Shown here piece by piece: positions 8,901-16,619 of a DNA stretch of 64,000 bases. Each line of letters starts with the position of its first letter. The stretch's first letter is position 1. Both the position numbers and the translations under genes were made by a program. The notes beneath the pieces were generated by a model, which worked only from the letters and a program-made list of their open reading frames with translations, was not told the origin of the DNA and did not search any database. Source of the DNA: Rhabdochlamydiaceae bacterium (GTDB lineage Bacteria > Chlamydiota > Chlamydiia > Chlamydiales > Rhabdochlamydiaceae); the NCBI GenBank assembly GCA_019752555.1, contig JAIELY010000009.1:1-64000 (forward strand). Direction: 5' to 3'.

Positions 8901-10921
8901 ATTTTCTCAAAGCTCAAGATGTCCTGCCTTTCAGAAGAATCACTTTAAGAGGAAATGTGCTCCGATTCAGCTGTCCCATTGCAAATCAAGCTGAAATGGA
9001 AAAAGCTTGCGAGATTTTAGAAGACATTCATACCTATAGCTTGAGCCGTACTAGAAATAATCCTGAACTAACGCTGATTCAAAAGCTGACTGCCACTCGC
9101 TTTGAAACCTTTAACGCTTCTTGTCTCACGCATATTGCCAACACCGATATTCTCACAGGGATCCACTATTTTCTTACACAGCTGATCCATCATGATGATG
9201 CAATCAATCAGCATGGAGCTAAGCTATTATCTTTGACTCTTTGCCTTGCAAACCAAATGGAGCCGAATATCCCACAACCCATCCTCGATGCGATCGCTAA
9301 ACTCTACTCAGAGCTCTTAAGATCCAATCCAGAAAGGGGCATTCAGAGTTATAAAATCCCTTATTCTGTACTCGCTCGCCTCGGCGATCACATTTTAACT
9401 CAACTCGCAGAGCAAAATAAATCCACTCTTTTTTATGGTTGGCTGCCTTTAGAAGACGGGATCAGATTCTCAGAAGGGATCCGATTGATTGAAATCGCGC
9501 TATCCGACCCATCAGCCAAAGAGCAAGCCTTGGGATCGCTAAAAAAACTTCTCGAAAAGGATTCGGGTGCGCTTATTGTTAAGAACGCGTTTTCTCTTAT
9601 ACCGATCTTTAGAAAAATTGTTGAGGAAAAGATAGACTTCTCGGATGCCACTTCATTTCTTGCAAAAATTACAGATGGATTAATACGGGAAAATCATCAA
9701 TTCAAGCGATTGACCACCTCTCCTTTAAAGGAGGTTCTGCCTCTTCTTTATCAAATGGCGATAGCTGGAAATTCAACGAATGAAACATTTGAAATCTTAG
9801 AAAAATTGACTCTTTTTTTCCCTAAAGACATTCCAACTTACTTACCGGAAGCTAAATGTTACAGTGATATGGAAACCATTTGCTTAAGCCACCTTAATCA
9901 TCACCCGGAAAGCTGGCAAAACGTTATGCAATTCACACTCGCATTAGCAACCAACCCCACAACGGCATCTCCTATGGAACATAGCTTATCCAGGATCATG
10001 GAGAACTGTCTTAACCGTTCCGATTTTTCCAATAAAGTTCTATGTCTTCGCGCGATGGCTCAACACATCAATCAGCTCGAATGGCCCAGATACAAACCCA
10101 TCACTGACTCTTTTTTAGACACATTAATCGCTCTACATTCACAAGGAGCTACTCAAGAGGTTTTATCCATCATCCAAGAACTTGATCTTTCCCCGCACAC
10201 CCCTTTCATCGTTCATGATTCTTATCAGAGAGGCAGCATTAAACTTGTCTCTCTTTTGCATGCATTATACCAAGACCCAACGAGCCATGAGGCAACAATT
10301 GCTCAGATTTTGAAATACACAAATTCAGCAATTCAAAACCCAAACAAACACAACGAAAATTTCGAATCACGATTACTAATCGAACTGATCTCAAAAATAG
10401 AAGACATCAAAGAAAACCCAAACAACCTTTTAATTCCTTTTATAGAAATGCTGCAAACACAAAGCAATCGATCTAACACTCTATCGGGATTCACTACTGG
10501 GTTGGTTAGCCGATTAACGATCCGAGAAGATGCAATCGAATACGCACAAGCCTTTTTTGCCTACTACTACGACAAGATCTTGCGTGAAGACAAGTCGATT
10601 TTTAGGACTCAATCCATTTGGGAAGCTGTTCTAAAACCCGAAGTTGAATTAGAAAACTTCAATTCAGAATGGCTGCAAATTAACTTAATCGACCTATGCA
10701 AATCCCTTGTTATAAAAGGATCCTGTGTGAAAGAGATAAAAGGACTCATTGCTCATTGCGAACAGCAAGCAAGCTGCGGCAAAGAGGCGTTTAAACAATT
10801 CAACGATCGCGTCAAGAAGCGCCTGACATACATGCAGGGGCAAAGGCGAGAGGACCCTCCAACACCTCCGCTAGCAGAATTACTCGCGCAAAGAGAAGAA
10901 GGCTCTAACGGATCTTCTTAA
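5942..10921 (+). CDS. Giant protein with PEP-synthase/PPDK-type ATP-grasp domain and long helical C-terminus
   Basis: 1659 residues. The N-terminus is Ser/Thr-rich (TSTTPSLQPASSSSSSS) with no Sec signal, like many type III secreted proteins. Residues about 145-362 match the nucleotide-binding domain of PEP synthase and pyruvate phosphate dikinase: VAIRSDSDGED, LSVGVQHLID, SGVFFSNEP, YGHGEAVVGS, then VEFVFKEGILHIVQRR. I see neither a phosphohistidine swivelling domain (GGxxxHxAI type) nor a PEP-binding barrel, so it is not a normal PEP synthase; a phosphotransfer or kinase role is inference. The remaining 1200 residues are mostly predicted helix with a short Arg-rich segment near 855-880 and no recognised domain. 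It has its own promoter and precedes tolQ by 62 bases. Confidence 0.7.
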   Translation: MTTNIITSTTPSLQPASSSSSSSHPSQTIPLSLMQGPKFRTLTALKEKIEKAQRTGDPRVFQVNVPSVFSLNSKQVFEFLTKEDPNFFDWWLQLRSIYESGPKEFLDNPTVPFLIEKGQEAIKAAFSQGNYPWQESFEAWGKSLPLGSFVAIRSDSDGEDGVVANAGGNLTLSYIDPDRALPLFGHVIASYFDIRSLSNQIRRDANPFTVCPLSVGVQHLIDESSSIPVSGVFFSNEPLYVDGQPFTVMQISSTYGHGEAVVGSAGIQTDTFYVLRSKIDPTKIYVVDDLQQKRERLAPKKGKLTEVLNPIELRNVSSLTPKMIQRLYDFSQFLNEHYEKPSDVEFVFKEGILHIVQRRDINRSISKAPSYLEPTCDFRKTYPMKVIVSGHLQAQVVDNFSDILIRDTLDEAQFVKEDSPLVIVKQDEPKLSHPTINFKERQTPAFFTPDELEPPERGNITAFSPQQGLVVQSPADSIQITPGYIDNPAPLGFGRPDGTPIRPAPAEVQKRLQSLMMELTAERTRDTSASSSSQPSFSLKPIKHTAGWPKFKQQAEQAKEFSSHAKEIRELVRTTAKELKRSLAEGPRLENLFFAKALRILLLDGVASLSQVLEQTLAFEEKSSERLSSLSIIETLTPEMRSEWVAFLHAIDKEAPVEEIDTFKRLLHTLGNLQSLWITFYFIPHAHLPPLDLLRHLMEGIDEESLEFVERLDNEEISFLEDFTLFKTHYLRAPNLIQLIALSSLARFVDAYDKKLKQILTSPLKFEEKFSSFKEKLLPFHSLMYAIVTELLGPDGFTHTQQTQEQYLEVFTEHCEGLLSQPPSSTLLDPSEGFNVAASRLGAGTVFGARIPIRTRTGQRAFRRVNGREVRRYVPQSFADWHTLDHQNCNAALSCLLKKLLFSAERENPLPQEIKESMQTLSSRFEERINLTGIEQDSDALTIKYNIPLRNHSGTCTLHYQQGRLLFSAEMLGEARERWRRSAGYLHFLKAQDVLPFRRITLRGNVLRFSCPIANQAEMEKACEILEDIHTYSLSRTRNNPELTLIQKLTATRFETFNASCLTHIANTDILTGIHYFLTQLIHHDDAINQHGAKLLSLTLCLANQMEPNIPQPILDAIAKLYSELLRSNPERGIQSYKIPYSVLARLGDHILTQLAEQNKSTLFYGWLPLEDGIRFSEGIRLIEIALSDPSAKEQALGSLKKLLEKDSGALIVKNAFSLIPIFRKIVEEKIDFSDATSFLAKITDGLIRENHQFKRLTTSPLKEVLPLLYQMAIAGNSTNETFEILEKLTLFFPKDIPTYLPEAKCYSDMETICLSHLNHHPESWQNVMQFTLALATNPTTASPMEHSLSRIMENCLNRSDFSNKVLCLRAMAQHINQLEWPRYKPITDSFLDTLIALHSQGATQEVLSIIQELDLSPHTPFIVHDSYQRGSIKLVSLLHALYQDPTSHEATIAQILKYTNSAIQNPNKHNENFESRLLIELISKIEDIKENPNNLLIPFIEMLQTQSNRSNTLSGFTTGLVSRLTIREDAIEYAQAFFAYYYDKILREDKSIFRTQSIWEAVLKPEVELENFNSEWLQINLIDLCKSLVIKGSCVKEIKGLIAHCEQQASCGKEAFKQFNDRVKKRLTYMQGQRREDPPTPPLAELLAQREEGSNGSS

Positions 10922-10941
10922 GGCTGTTGCAAACAACTACC

Positions 10942-10978
10942 CGTCTCGAGTACTTTTAAGGATATTAATACCGAGACG
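10942..10978. repeat. Inverted repeat before tolQ
   Basis: CGTCTCG at 10942-10948 pairs with CGAGACG at 10972-10978 across a 23-base loop that contains the only AAGGA near tolQ. It ends five bases before the tolQ ATG. It could be an operator or a translation-control hairpin; there is no T-tract, so a terminator is unlikely. Confidence 0.4.
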
Positions 10979-10983
10979 TCTGT

Positions 10984-11739
10984 ATGCATGTTACCCTTCC
11001 TTTGGCATCCATTGCCTCTTTTTCGACAGCTTATGCCCAATCTGATTTTTTTGGGAAACTGATCATCTTAAGTCTTGTTGCTCTTTCGATCGTCTGCTGG
11101 GTTGTTTTAATTTACAAGATTTGGATCACACGTCAAATCCGCCAAATTTCCATCGCGTTTCAACAGGTATATCAACAAAATAAAGAACAGCTGCTCAACA
11201 TGGAGATCCACTCCTTGCCCCATCCAAGGAAATCTCAAGTGCCCCATCCTTTTGCGCAAATTTTTTCCGAGCTCAAAACAAAGACAATTGAGATTCTGAA
11301 TAAAAACCTCTACTTTGCCACGCAACAGAGCGGAAAAGAACACGCTCAAGTGTATCTGTCTCCCACAGATTTAGAAATCTTAGAGACGCACGTGTTGACG
11401 ACAATCTCAGCACAAAAAAAATCGCTCGAAAAAAACCTGTTTGTTCTTCCCACGATTGTCACTCTCGCTCCTTTTTTAGGACTGCTCGGCACCGCATGGG
11501 GAATTCTAATCACACTCTCTGAGCTGCATTCTGGAGGAGCTGTGAGCTCGAATGCGGCTGTACTCGGGGGGATCTCAACTGCACTTGCCACGACTGTCAT
11601 GGGCCTTATCATTGCAATCCCTGCGATCATCGCCTATAACTATTTAAGGAGCACGATCACCCATTACACCTCGGATATGGAAGACTTTCTCTACAAATTG
11701 CTCTCATCGATCGAATTGCAGTACCGCAAAGTCGAGTAA
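10984..11739 (+). CDS. tolQ: TolQ/ExbB-type proton channel subunit
   Basis: Inner-membrane subunit of the Tol-Pal energy-transducing complex, which uses proton motive force to keep the outer membrane attached during growth and division. 251 residues with three hydrophobic segments: about 24-45, 152-175 and 198-225. The last two carry the MotA/ExbB signature, with TLAPFLGLLGTAWGI and GISTALATTVMGLIIAIPA. It is the first gene of tolQ-R-A-B-pal and is followed after 3 bases by tolR. The nearest AAGGA lies about 20 bases upstream inside an inverted repeat, so initiation may depend on structure. Chlamydial genomes often label it exbB; the tolB and pal neighbours favour TolQ. Confidence 0.9.
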   Translation: MHVTLPLASIASFSTAYAQSDFFGKLIILSLVALSIVCWVVLIYKIWITRQIRQISIAFQQVYQQNKEQLLNMEIHSLPHPRKSQVPHPFAQIFSELKTKTIEILNKNLYFATQQSGKEHAQVYLSPTDLEILETHVLTTISAQKKSLEKNLFVLPTIVTLAPFLGLLGTAWGILITLSELHSGGAVSSNAAVLGGISTALATTVMGLIIAIPAIIAYNYLRSTITHYTSDMEDFLYKLLSSIELQYRKVE

Positions 11740-11742
11740 ATC

Positions 11743-12168
11743 ATGCGCAGAAACCGCCTTTCAACACTCTCTGAAACACATGAAGAGCTACAAATCAATT
11801 TAACACCGCTTATTGACGTCGTTTTTGTGGTGTTAATCGCTTTTGTCGTTATCGCTCCGATGCTTGAGCTCGATCATGTGCAGCTAGCCCCCGGTATTCC
11901 AAAAGAAAATAGAGACCTCTCATCATTGCAAGAACCCTCCTCTCTATCGATCCATGTTCATGAAGACAATACAATCTGGCTTAACAAGAAACTCGTTTCC
12001 TCTCAAGAACTAGAGAAAATCTTAAAGCAAGCCCACCTGCGCACACCGAATTGCATTCCCCAACTCTTTCACGACAAAAAGGCACATTTTGGCACTTATC
12101 AAACGGTGAAAAACGCCGTTGAAATAGCTGGCTTTGAGCAAATGGATGTGATTTTACAACCCGGTTAA
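11743..12168 (+). CDS. tolR: TolR/ExbD-type transport energising protein
   Basis: Partner of TolQ, with one membrane helix and a periplasmic domain. The 141 residues contain the family start INLTPLIDVVFVVLIAFVV (about 19-37), including the membrane Asp (LIDVV) that takes part in proton coupling. The periplasmic part is short and ends with the conserved alternation seen in ExbD/TolR (TYQTVKNAVEIAGF). It begins 3 bases after tolQ and is followed 3 bases later by the TolA-like gene, a compact operon arrangement. Confidence 0.9.
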   Translation: MRRNRLSTLSETHEELQINLTPLIDVVFVVLIAFVVIAPMLELDHVQLAPGIPKENRDLSSLQEPSSLSIHVHEDNTIWLNKKLVSSQELEKILKQAHLRTPNCIPQLFHDKKAHFGTYQTVKNAVEIAGFEQMDVILQPG

Positions 12169-12171
12169 ATC

Positions 12172-12924
12172 ATGCCTCAAAGAGACCCCTTAAAAAAAAA
12201 GATCCTCTTTTCGGTTCTCTGCATCCATGCTCTTTTTCTTGGAGCACTTCTTAGCGCACCTCTGTTATCTCAAAAACCCAAACGCAAAGCTCTTGTCATC
12301 CACACGATTCTTCCTACTCCTGCAGTAAAAACTCCAGTGATTAAACAAAGCGCGCCGATTGCAGCCTCCCCAAAACCTACTCCCATAAAGCCATCAGCTC
12401 CACCTAAAGCACAACCCATTGCAAAAGCGACTGCGAAAAAAGAACCTGCCATCTCGGACAAAAAAAGCACGACCTCAAAACCCTCTCAAACAAAACAAAG
12501 CGCGCCGCAACCTCGCGCTAACATATCCGATGCGCTGAAAAAAGAATTGCAACAGAGCCTAGCCAAGTTGAACGAGCCGTGCGCACCTACTTCACAAAAT
12601 GCGCGTAAAATGACAACAGGACAGCAGGTGCCTGCCCCTTTACATATTGACAGCGCTCAGTTATCCTCATTCGAGAACGATTACACAAAAATGCTTGTTC
12701 ACTTTTTTCATGAATCATTAAGCCTTCCAGAAATTGGAGAGGTTAAAATTCAATTGACCTTGCGTCAAGACGGAACAATTGCTAAATTAGTTGTTCTGAA
12801 AGCAGAAAGTCAGAAAAACAAATCTTATTTGGAAGCAAATCTACCTCTTTTGCGTTGCCCTCGTTTAGAAGACGCCACAAAAAAAGAGATGACCTTTGCC
12901 CTGACATTTTGCCATGAACTTTGA
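12172..12924 (+). CDS. tolA: TolA/TonB-like periplasm-spanning protein
   Basis: Links the TolQR motor to Pal and the outer membrane. 250 residues: one N-terminal membrane segment (about 10-30, ILFSVLCIHALFLGALL), then a long Pro/Lys/Ala-rich linker (about 40-125) typical of TonB/TolA stalks, then a compact C-terminal domain with VKIQLTLRQDGTIAKLVVLKAES and a Cys-containing LLRCPRLE block. The C-terminal pattern is that of TonB/TolA folds. Sequence identity to proteobacterial TolA would be low, so the name rests on architecture and position between tolR and tolB. Chlamydial counterparts are usually listed as hypothetical. Confidence 0.75.
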   Translation: MPQRDPLKKKILFSVLCIHALFLGALLSAPLLSQKPKRKALVIHTILPTPAVKTPVIKQSAPIAASPKPTPIKPSAPPKAQPIAKATAKKEPAISDKKSTTSKPSQTKQSAPQPRANISDALKKELQQSLAKLNEPCAPTSQNARKMTTGQQVPAPLHIDSAQLSSFENDYTKMLVHFFHESLSLPEIGEVKIQLTLRQDGTIAKLVVLKAESQKNKSYLEANLPLLRCPRLEDATKKEMTFALTFCHEL

Positions 12925-12938
12925 TGGGAGACCACACG

Positions 12939-14276
12939 ATGATCAACATAATTGCTGCCCTTTTTCTTAGCATCGCGAGCATCGGCTTTGCCCAAGAGCC
13001 CCAAGAAATCCGCGTTCATCTGAGCACAACAAATACACTCTCTCCCTTTTACCTCGGAATGATTCAAGGCACACATGCCGCATTTGACAGATCCTATTTG
13101 GCGCAACTAGAAGGGATCCTTCACTATGATCTCAACTACAACGGCTCGACACAAGTGATGACACGCTCTATCGAAAAAGAGAATCATCTCAACCTGGAAT
13201 CCCTAAATGCCGCATTCAACCCTCTTTCCTGGAAAAACTTTGGCGCCCATTACGTTCTTAAATGGTCCATTACAGGAAAAACTCTGCAAGCCTCTCTCTT
13301 TAGCGTCCAAAGCGGCGCCTTAAGACAATTCTCTGGGATCTCATTAACAGGAGATTTGAACCACGACCGGCGCCAGCTGCACAAACTCGCCGACGGAATA
13401 CACAAAACACTCTTTCAAACAGAAGGGATCTGCAACTCGCGCATTTTATTTTCCTATCAGGTAAGAAATCCTAGACCGGATGGATCGGAATGGGTTTCAG
13501 AAATTTGGGAATGCGACTGGGATGGAGCTAACTCGCGGCAAGTCACGCACGAGGGAAGCTACTGCGTAAGCCCTGTTCTACTTAACGACCGATTTCTCTA
13601 TGTCTCCTATAAAAATGGACAGCCTAAAATTTTTCTCTCCACTTTATCTGAGGGAGTTGGAAAACGGATCATCCCGCTCGGGGGCAATCAACTGCTTCCC
13701 GCTATCTCGCCCAAAAAAGATAAAATTGCTTTCATTTCCGATGCATCAGGACGCACCGACCTCTTTTTACAGCCGCTCAATCCGGAAACTGGCGAAGTGG
13801 GAAAACCCATGCAGCTTTTTTCTTATCCCAGATCCACACAAGCCTCTCCGACCTTTAGTCCCGACGGATCTAAGATCGCCTTCGCCTCCGATAAAGACGG
13901 CGGCATTCGCATTTATGTTATCCCGGCGCACGCATCGGGATCACGCCCCCAAGCACGTATGATTTCCAAACAAAATCGAGAAAACTCCTGTCCGAGTTGG
14001 TCTCCTGATGGAACAAAATTAGCCTATAGTGCTAAAACGAATGGAATACGACAGATATGGATATACGACTTCACAACCGATGAAGAATGGCAGCTTACAT
14101 CGGGACCTGGCAACAAAGAAAATCCCTATTGGGCCCCCAACAGCACACACATCGTATTTAATTCGACCGACAATGCAACATCTGAACTCTACGTCGTCAA
14201 TTTAAATCAGAAAGACGCCATAAAAATTACAAGAGGCCTAGGAAAAAAACACTACCCAACTTGGGGCTCTAAATAA
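12939..14276 (+). CDS. tolB: TolB periplasmic beta-propeller protein
   Basis: Soluble periplasmic component of Tol-Pal that binds Pal and TolA. The frame opens at 12921, overlapping tolA, but the ATG at 12939 has GGGAG 8 bases upstream and starts directly with a signal peptide (MINIIAALFLSIASIGFAQ), so I prefer it. The mature protein has an N-terminal alpha/beta domain and then WD40-like blocks such as TFSPDGSKIAFASDKDG, SWSPDGTKLAYSAKTNG and YWAPNSTHIVF, the TolB propeller repeats. About 445 residues, the usual length. It is flanked by tolA and pal. Confidence 0.93.
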   Translation: MINIIAALFLSIASIGFAQEPQEIRVHLSTTNTLSPFYLGMIQGTHAAFDRSYLAQLEGILHYDLNYNGSTQVMTRSIEKENHLNLESLNAAFNPLSWKNFGAHYVLKWSITGKTLQASLFSVQSGALRQFSGISLTGDLNHDRRQLHKLADGIHKTLFQTEGICNSRILFSYQVRNPRPDGSEWVSEIWECDWDGANSRQVTHEGSYCVSPVLLNDRFLYVSYKNGQPKIFLSTLSEGVGKRIIPLGGNQLLPAISPKKDKIAFISDASGRTDLFLQPLNPETGEVGKPMQLFSYPRSTQASPTFSPDGSKIAFASDKDGGIRIYVIPAHASGSRPQARMISKQNRENSCPSWSPDGTKLAYSAKTNGIRQIWIYDFTTDEEWQLTSGPGNKENPYWAPNSTHIVFNSTDNATSELYVVNLNQKDAIKITRGLGKKHYPTWGSK

Positions 14277-14302
14277 CCGCGATTAACGCACGAGAGGAAG
14301 AC

Positions 14303-14977
14303 ATGAAAAGAACTCAATTCATCATCGCAATCAGCTGTGCAGCGTTGTTAACGCTTGCAACAAGCTGCAGCACAGGAACTGGCAAAGGCACTGTTTGGGA
14401 CGATCAAAAAACAGCAGGAAACTACAACCCCTCCCGCTCCTTATGGGGTCATGACACTGTAGAAAACGAAGAGTCTTTTGCGCCGAGCTACGAAGATTTT
14501 GTCGCACTCAATAACGACGATCTCAAAGCGCAATTCTCCGATGGCGCAGCCCCGCAGCCAAAACACTCTCCCGGAGAAGTGGGCAGCCGGTTGCCTGGCA
14601 TCGAAGGGTTTCATAACCCCACGCAAGCTGAAACTTCGGTCTTTAAAACGCTGTACTTCAACACAGATGATCACATCGTCCGAGACAAAGAATCTCTTGA
14701 AGCCCTTCAAAGAGTCGCAGCCTATCTCAATGCCCACCCCAACGTCTTTATCTTTGTTTCTGGCAACTGCGATGAGCGCGGTCCAGAAGGGTATAATCTA
14801 GCTCTTGGCACACGAAGAGCCAACTACGTCCGCACAAAACTGATCGAGCAAGGTGTAAATCCCGAGCGGATCCACACCGTCTCTTATGGTAAAGAGCGCC
14901 CAGCAGATTTAGGACATAATCAACAAGCTTGGGCCAAAAACCGACGTGCAGAATTTAAAATTTATCAAAAATCATGA
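14303..14977 (+). CDS. pal: Pal, peptidoglycan-associated outer-membrane lipoprotein
   Basis: Outer-membrane lipoprotein that grips peptidoglycan and interacts with TolB/TolA. The signal peptide ends in a lipobox-like LATSC (Cys22). After an unstructured linker to about residue 110, the C-terminal OmpA-type domain follows: LYFNTDDHIVRDKESL, SGNCDERGPEGYNLALGTRRA and VSYGKERPADLG, which include the peptidoglycan-contacting residues. 224 residues, somewhat longer than E. coli Pal because of the linker. The stop overlaps the next ATG (ATGA), so the LysM gene is probably translationally coupled. Confidence 0.93.
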   Translation: MKRTQFIIAISCAALLTLATSCSTGTGKGTVWDDQKTAGNYNPSRSLWGHDTVENEESFAPSYEDFVALNNDDLKAQFSDGAAPQPKHSPGEVGSRLPGIEGFHNPTQAETSVFKTLYFNTDDHIVRDKESLEALQRVAAYLNAHPNVFIFVSGNCDERGPEGYNLALGTRRANYVRTKLIEQGVNPERIHTVSYGKERPADLGHNQQAWAKNRRAEFKIYQKS

Positions 14978-15576
14978 AGCATCTATCCCTTTTTTTCATT
15001 TGCATCACTGCATTAAGCTGCGCCTCGCAGCTTAATGCACGGCAATACAAGCCTTATACCGATTCTATTTTAGACGAACTCAGATTAGAGCTCTCAGACG
15101 TCAAGCACGAACTGAAAAGTGCACTTGTCGACCTTAATATTCTCGACGAAAAGGTGCGCAAGCAAGAAAGCCCCAAGACACAGCCTCATCTCAAAACAGA
15201 TTCGGCACAACTCACCGCTTTAGAGCATAGACTCACACAACTGGAAAAACTCCTAGATAAAGCAGTAGCAGACCTGCGCTTCTTAAATAGCAACACCAAC
15301 AAAGCGTTGCAAAAAATCCAAGATCTCGAAAATGAACTCTCGCAGCACGATCAAAAGCTCGACGAAGTGAACAAACTTAAAGGCACGCTCACATCGATTT
15401 CAAAAGCCATTGGCGCTCCCGCTCAAAGTGCAGAATCCTCCTATCGCGTTAAAGCAGGGGACTCTCTTGAAAAAATTGCCCGCGCGCACAAGATCAGCGT
15501 AGAGAGCCTTAAGAAACTCAATCAGTTACAAAGTGATAAAATCATCATTGGACAAGAGCTTAAGGTCACTCAATGA
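14974..15576 (+). CDS. Secreted coiled-coil protein with C-terminal LysM domain
   Basis: 200 residues: signal peptide (about 1-22, FFICITALSCASQLNA), a long helical coiled-coil region (about 28-145, rich in Leu/Glu/Lys heptads), and a LysM module at about 155-199 (YRVKAGDSLEKIARAHKISV ending with IIIGQELKV). LysM binds GlcNAc-containing glycans, so a peptidoglycan-binding envelope role with Tol-Pal is likely. It occupies the position of CpoB/YbgF in proteobacterial tol operons but carries LysM instead of TPR repeats. It overlaps pal by 4 bases and murI by 4 bases. Confidence 0.85.
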   Translation: MKHLSLFFICITALSCASQLNARQYKPYTDSILDELRLELSDVKHELKSALVDLNILDEKVRKQESPKTQPHLKTDSAQLTALEHRLTQLEKLLDKAVADLRFLNSNTNKALQKIQDLENELSQHDQKLDEVNKLKGTLTSISKAIGAPAQSAESSYRVKAGDSLEKIARAHKISVESLKKLNQLQSDKIIIGQELKVTQ

Positions 15577-16376
15577 CAGATCCAAATGCCAGTATCGCCA
15601 TCTTTGACTCAGGACTAGGAGGACTTACCGTCTTTAGAGCCTTAAAAGAGCTGCTTCCCAAAGAAAACCTCCTCTATTTCGGCGATACTGCACGCATTCC
15701 CTACGGCAACAAACGCCCCGAAACCATCCTCTCCTACTGTAAACAAGCCGCGCAGTTCTTAGAAACTCACAATATTAAAATCCTAATCCTCGCATGCCAC
15801 ACCGCATGCGCTGCTGCACTAAAAGAACTCCGTGCAGATCTCAATGTTCCGGTGATCGCAATTCTCGAACAGGCAATCGATCAAGTCTCTCTCATTTCGA
15901 ACCAAAACAAAATCGCAATCCTTGGCACACAAGCCACCCTCTCAACGGGCGCCTTTCAAAAGCAGATCTCAGAGCGGCTGCCTCACGCTGAGCTTACGAC
16001 AATTGCATGCCCCTTATTTGTTCCTCTTGTCGAAGAAGGTTTTATCTCTCACGCTCTTACCCGCCTCGCTATAAAAGAATACCTAAGCCCATTAAAGGAA
16101 AACAAAATTGACACAGTCCTACTCGGATGCACTCACTACCCACTGCTCCAACAATTAATCGCCCAAGAACTCGGCTCCGATGTCACTCTCATGGATCCCG
16201 CAACAGCCTGCGCTAAGAAAGTGCAAGAAGTGCTCGCCGAAACCCATCTGCTCAACGAACAAACATCCTCACCCCTCATCCAATTTTACGTCTCGGACGA
16301 TCCAGATAAATTCCGCAAAATCGGAAGCCTGATTCTCCAAGAACCCATTGCTAGCGTCGAAATAGCGCAGCTATAA
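15573..16376 (+). CDS. murI: Glutamate racemase MurI
   Basis: Converts L-glutamate to D-glutamate for peptidoglycan precursors; cytoplasmic. Family motifs are present: FDSGLGGLTVFRAL (residues 11-24), YFGDTARIPYGNK, the first catalytic-cysteine block LACHTACAAAL (Cys75) and the second LGCTHYPLL. The residue after Cys75 is His where the family normally has Asn (CNTAS), an unusual change in the substrate pocket. 267 residues is normal. Start overlaps the LysM gene stop (ATGA), placing it last in the tolQRAB-pal operon and linking precursor synthesis with envelope anchoring. Confidence 0.92.
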   Translation: MTDPNASIAIFDSGLGGLTVFRALKELLPKENLLYFGDTARIPYGNKRPETILSYCKQAAQFLETHNIKILILACHTACAAALKELRADLNVPVIAILEQAIDQVSLISNQNKIAILGTQATLSTGAFQKQISERLPHAELTTIACPLFVPLVEEGFISHALTRLAIKEYLSPLKENKIDTVLLGCTHYPLLQQLIAQELGSDVTLMDPATACAKKVQEVLAETHLLNEQTSSPLIQFYVSDDPDKFRKIGSLILQEPIASVEIAQL

Positions 16377-16559
16377 ATCAAAGATAACGCAATCTTTTGA
16401 ATCTAAGAACCATGCAATCCTATCATCACAGGCATGAGATGTTTAGGCTCGTTCCGGACGCAAGCTACGGGTCAATTGTCAGAACCTAAGACCTATTCTT
16501 AAATCACTGCTCATTAACAACATAAGCCATTTTACAAAACAATATTTAAATTAATTATT

Positions 16560-16588
16560 TTGCATTTTAAACAAAGAATTGATATAAT
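16560..16588 (+). promoter_or_regulatory. Predicted sigma70-type promoter of the kinase gene
   Basis: TTGCAT at 16560-16565, a 17-base spacer, and TATAAT at 16583-16588 in the 243-base gap after murI. The kinase ATG follows at 16620 without an evident Shine-Dalgarno sequence. Confidence 0.6.
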
Positions 16589-16619
16589 TATCTTATATAA
16601 TTAATAACAACATAAAACT

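Noticed and set aside
9433-9651. Minus-strand frame inside the 1659-residue gene
   Set aside because: Shadow of the plus-strand reading frame; no ribosome-binding site or known domain.
16377-16559. Possible small RNA or tRNA in the gap after murI
   Set aside because: No cloverleaf or T-loop consensus. A TTAGG/CCTAA pairing exists but with mismatched interior, too weak to call.
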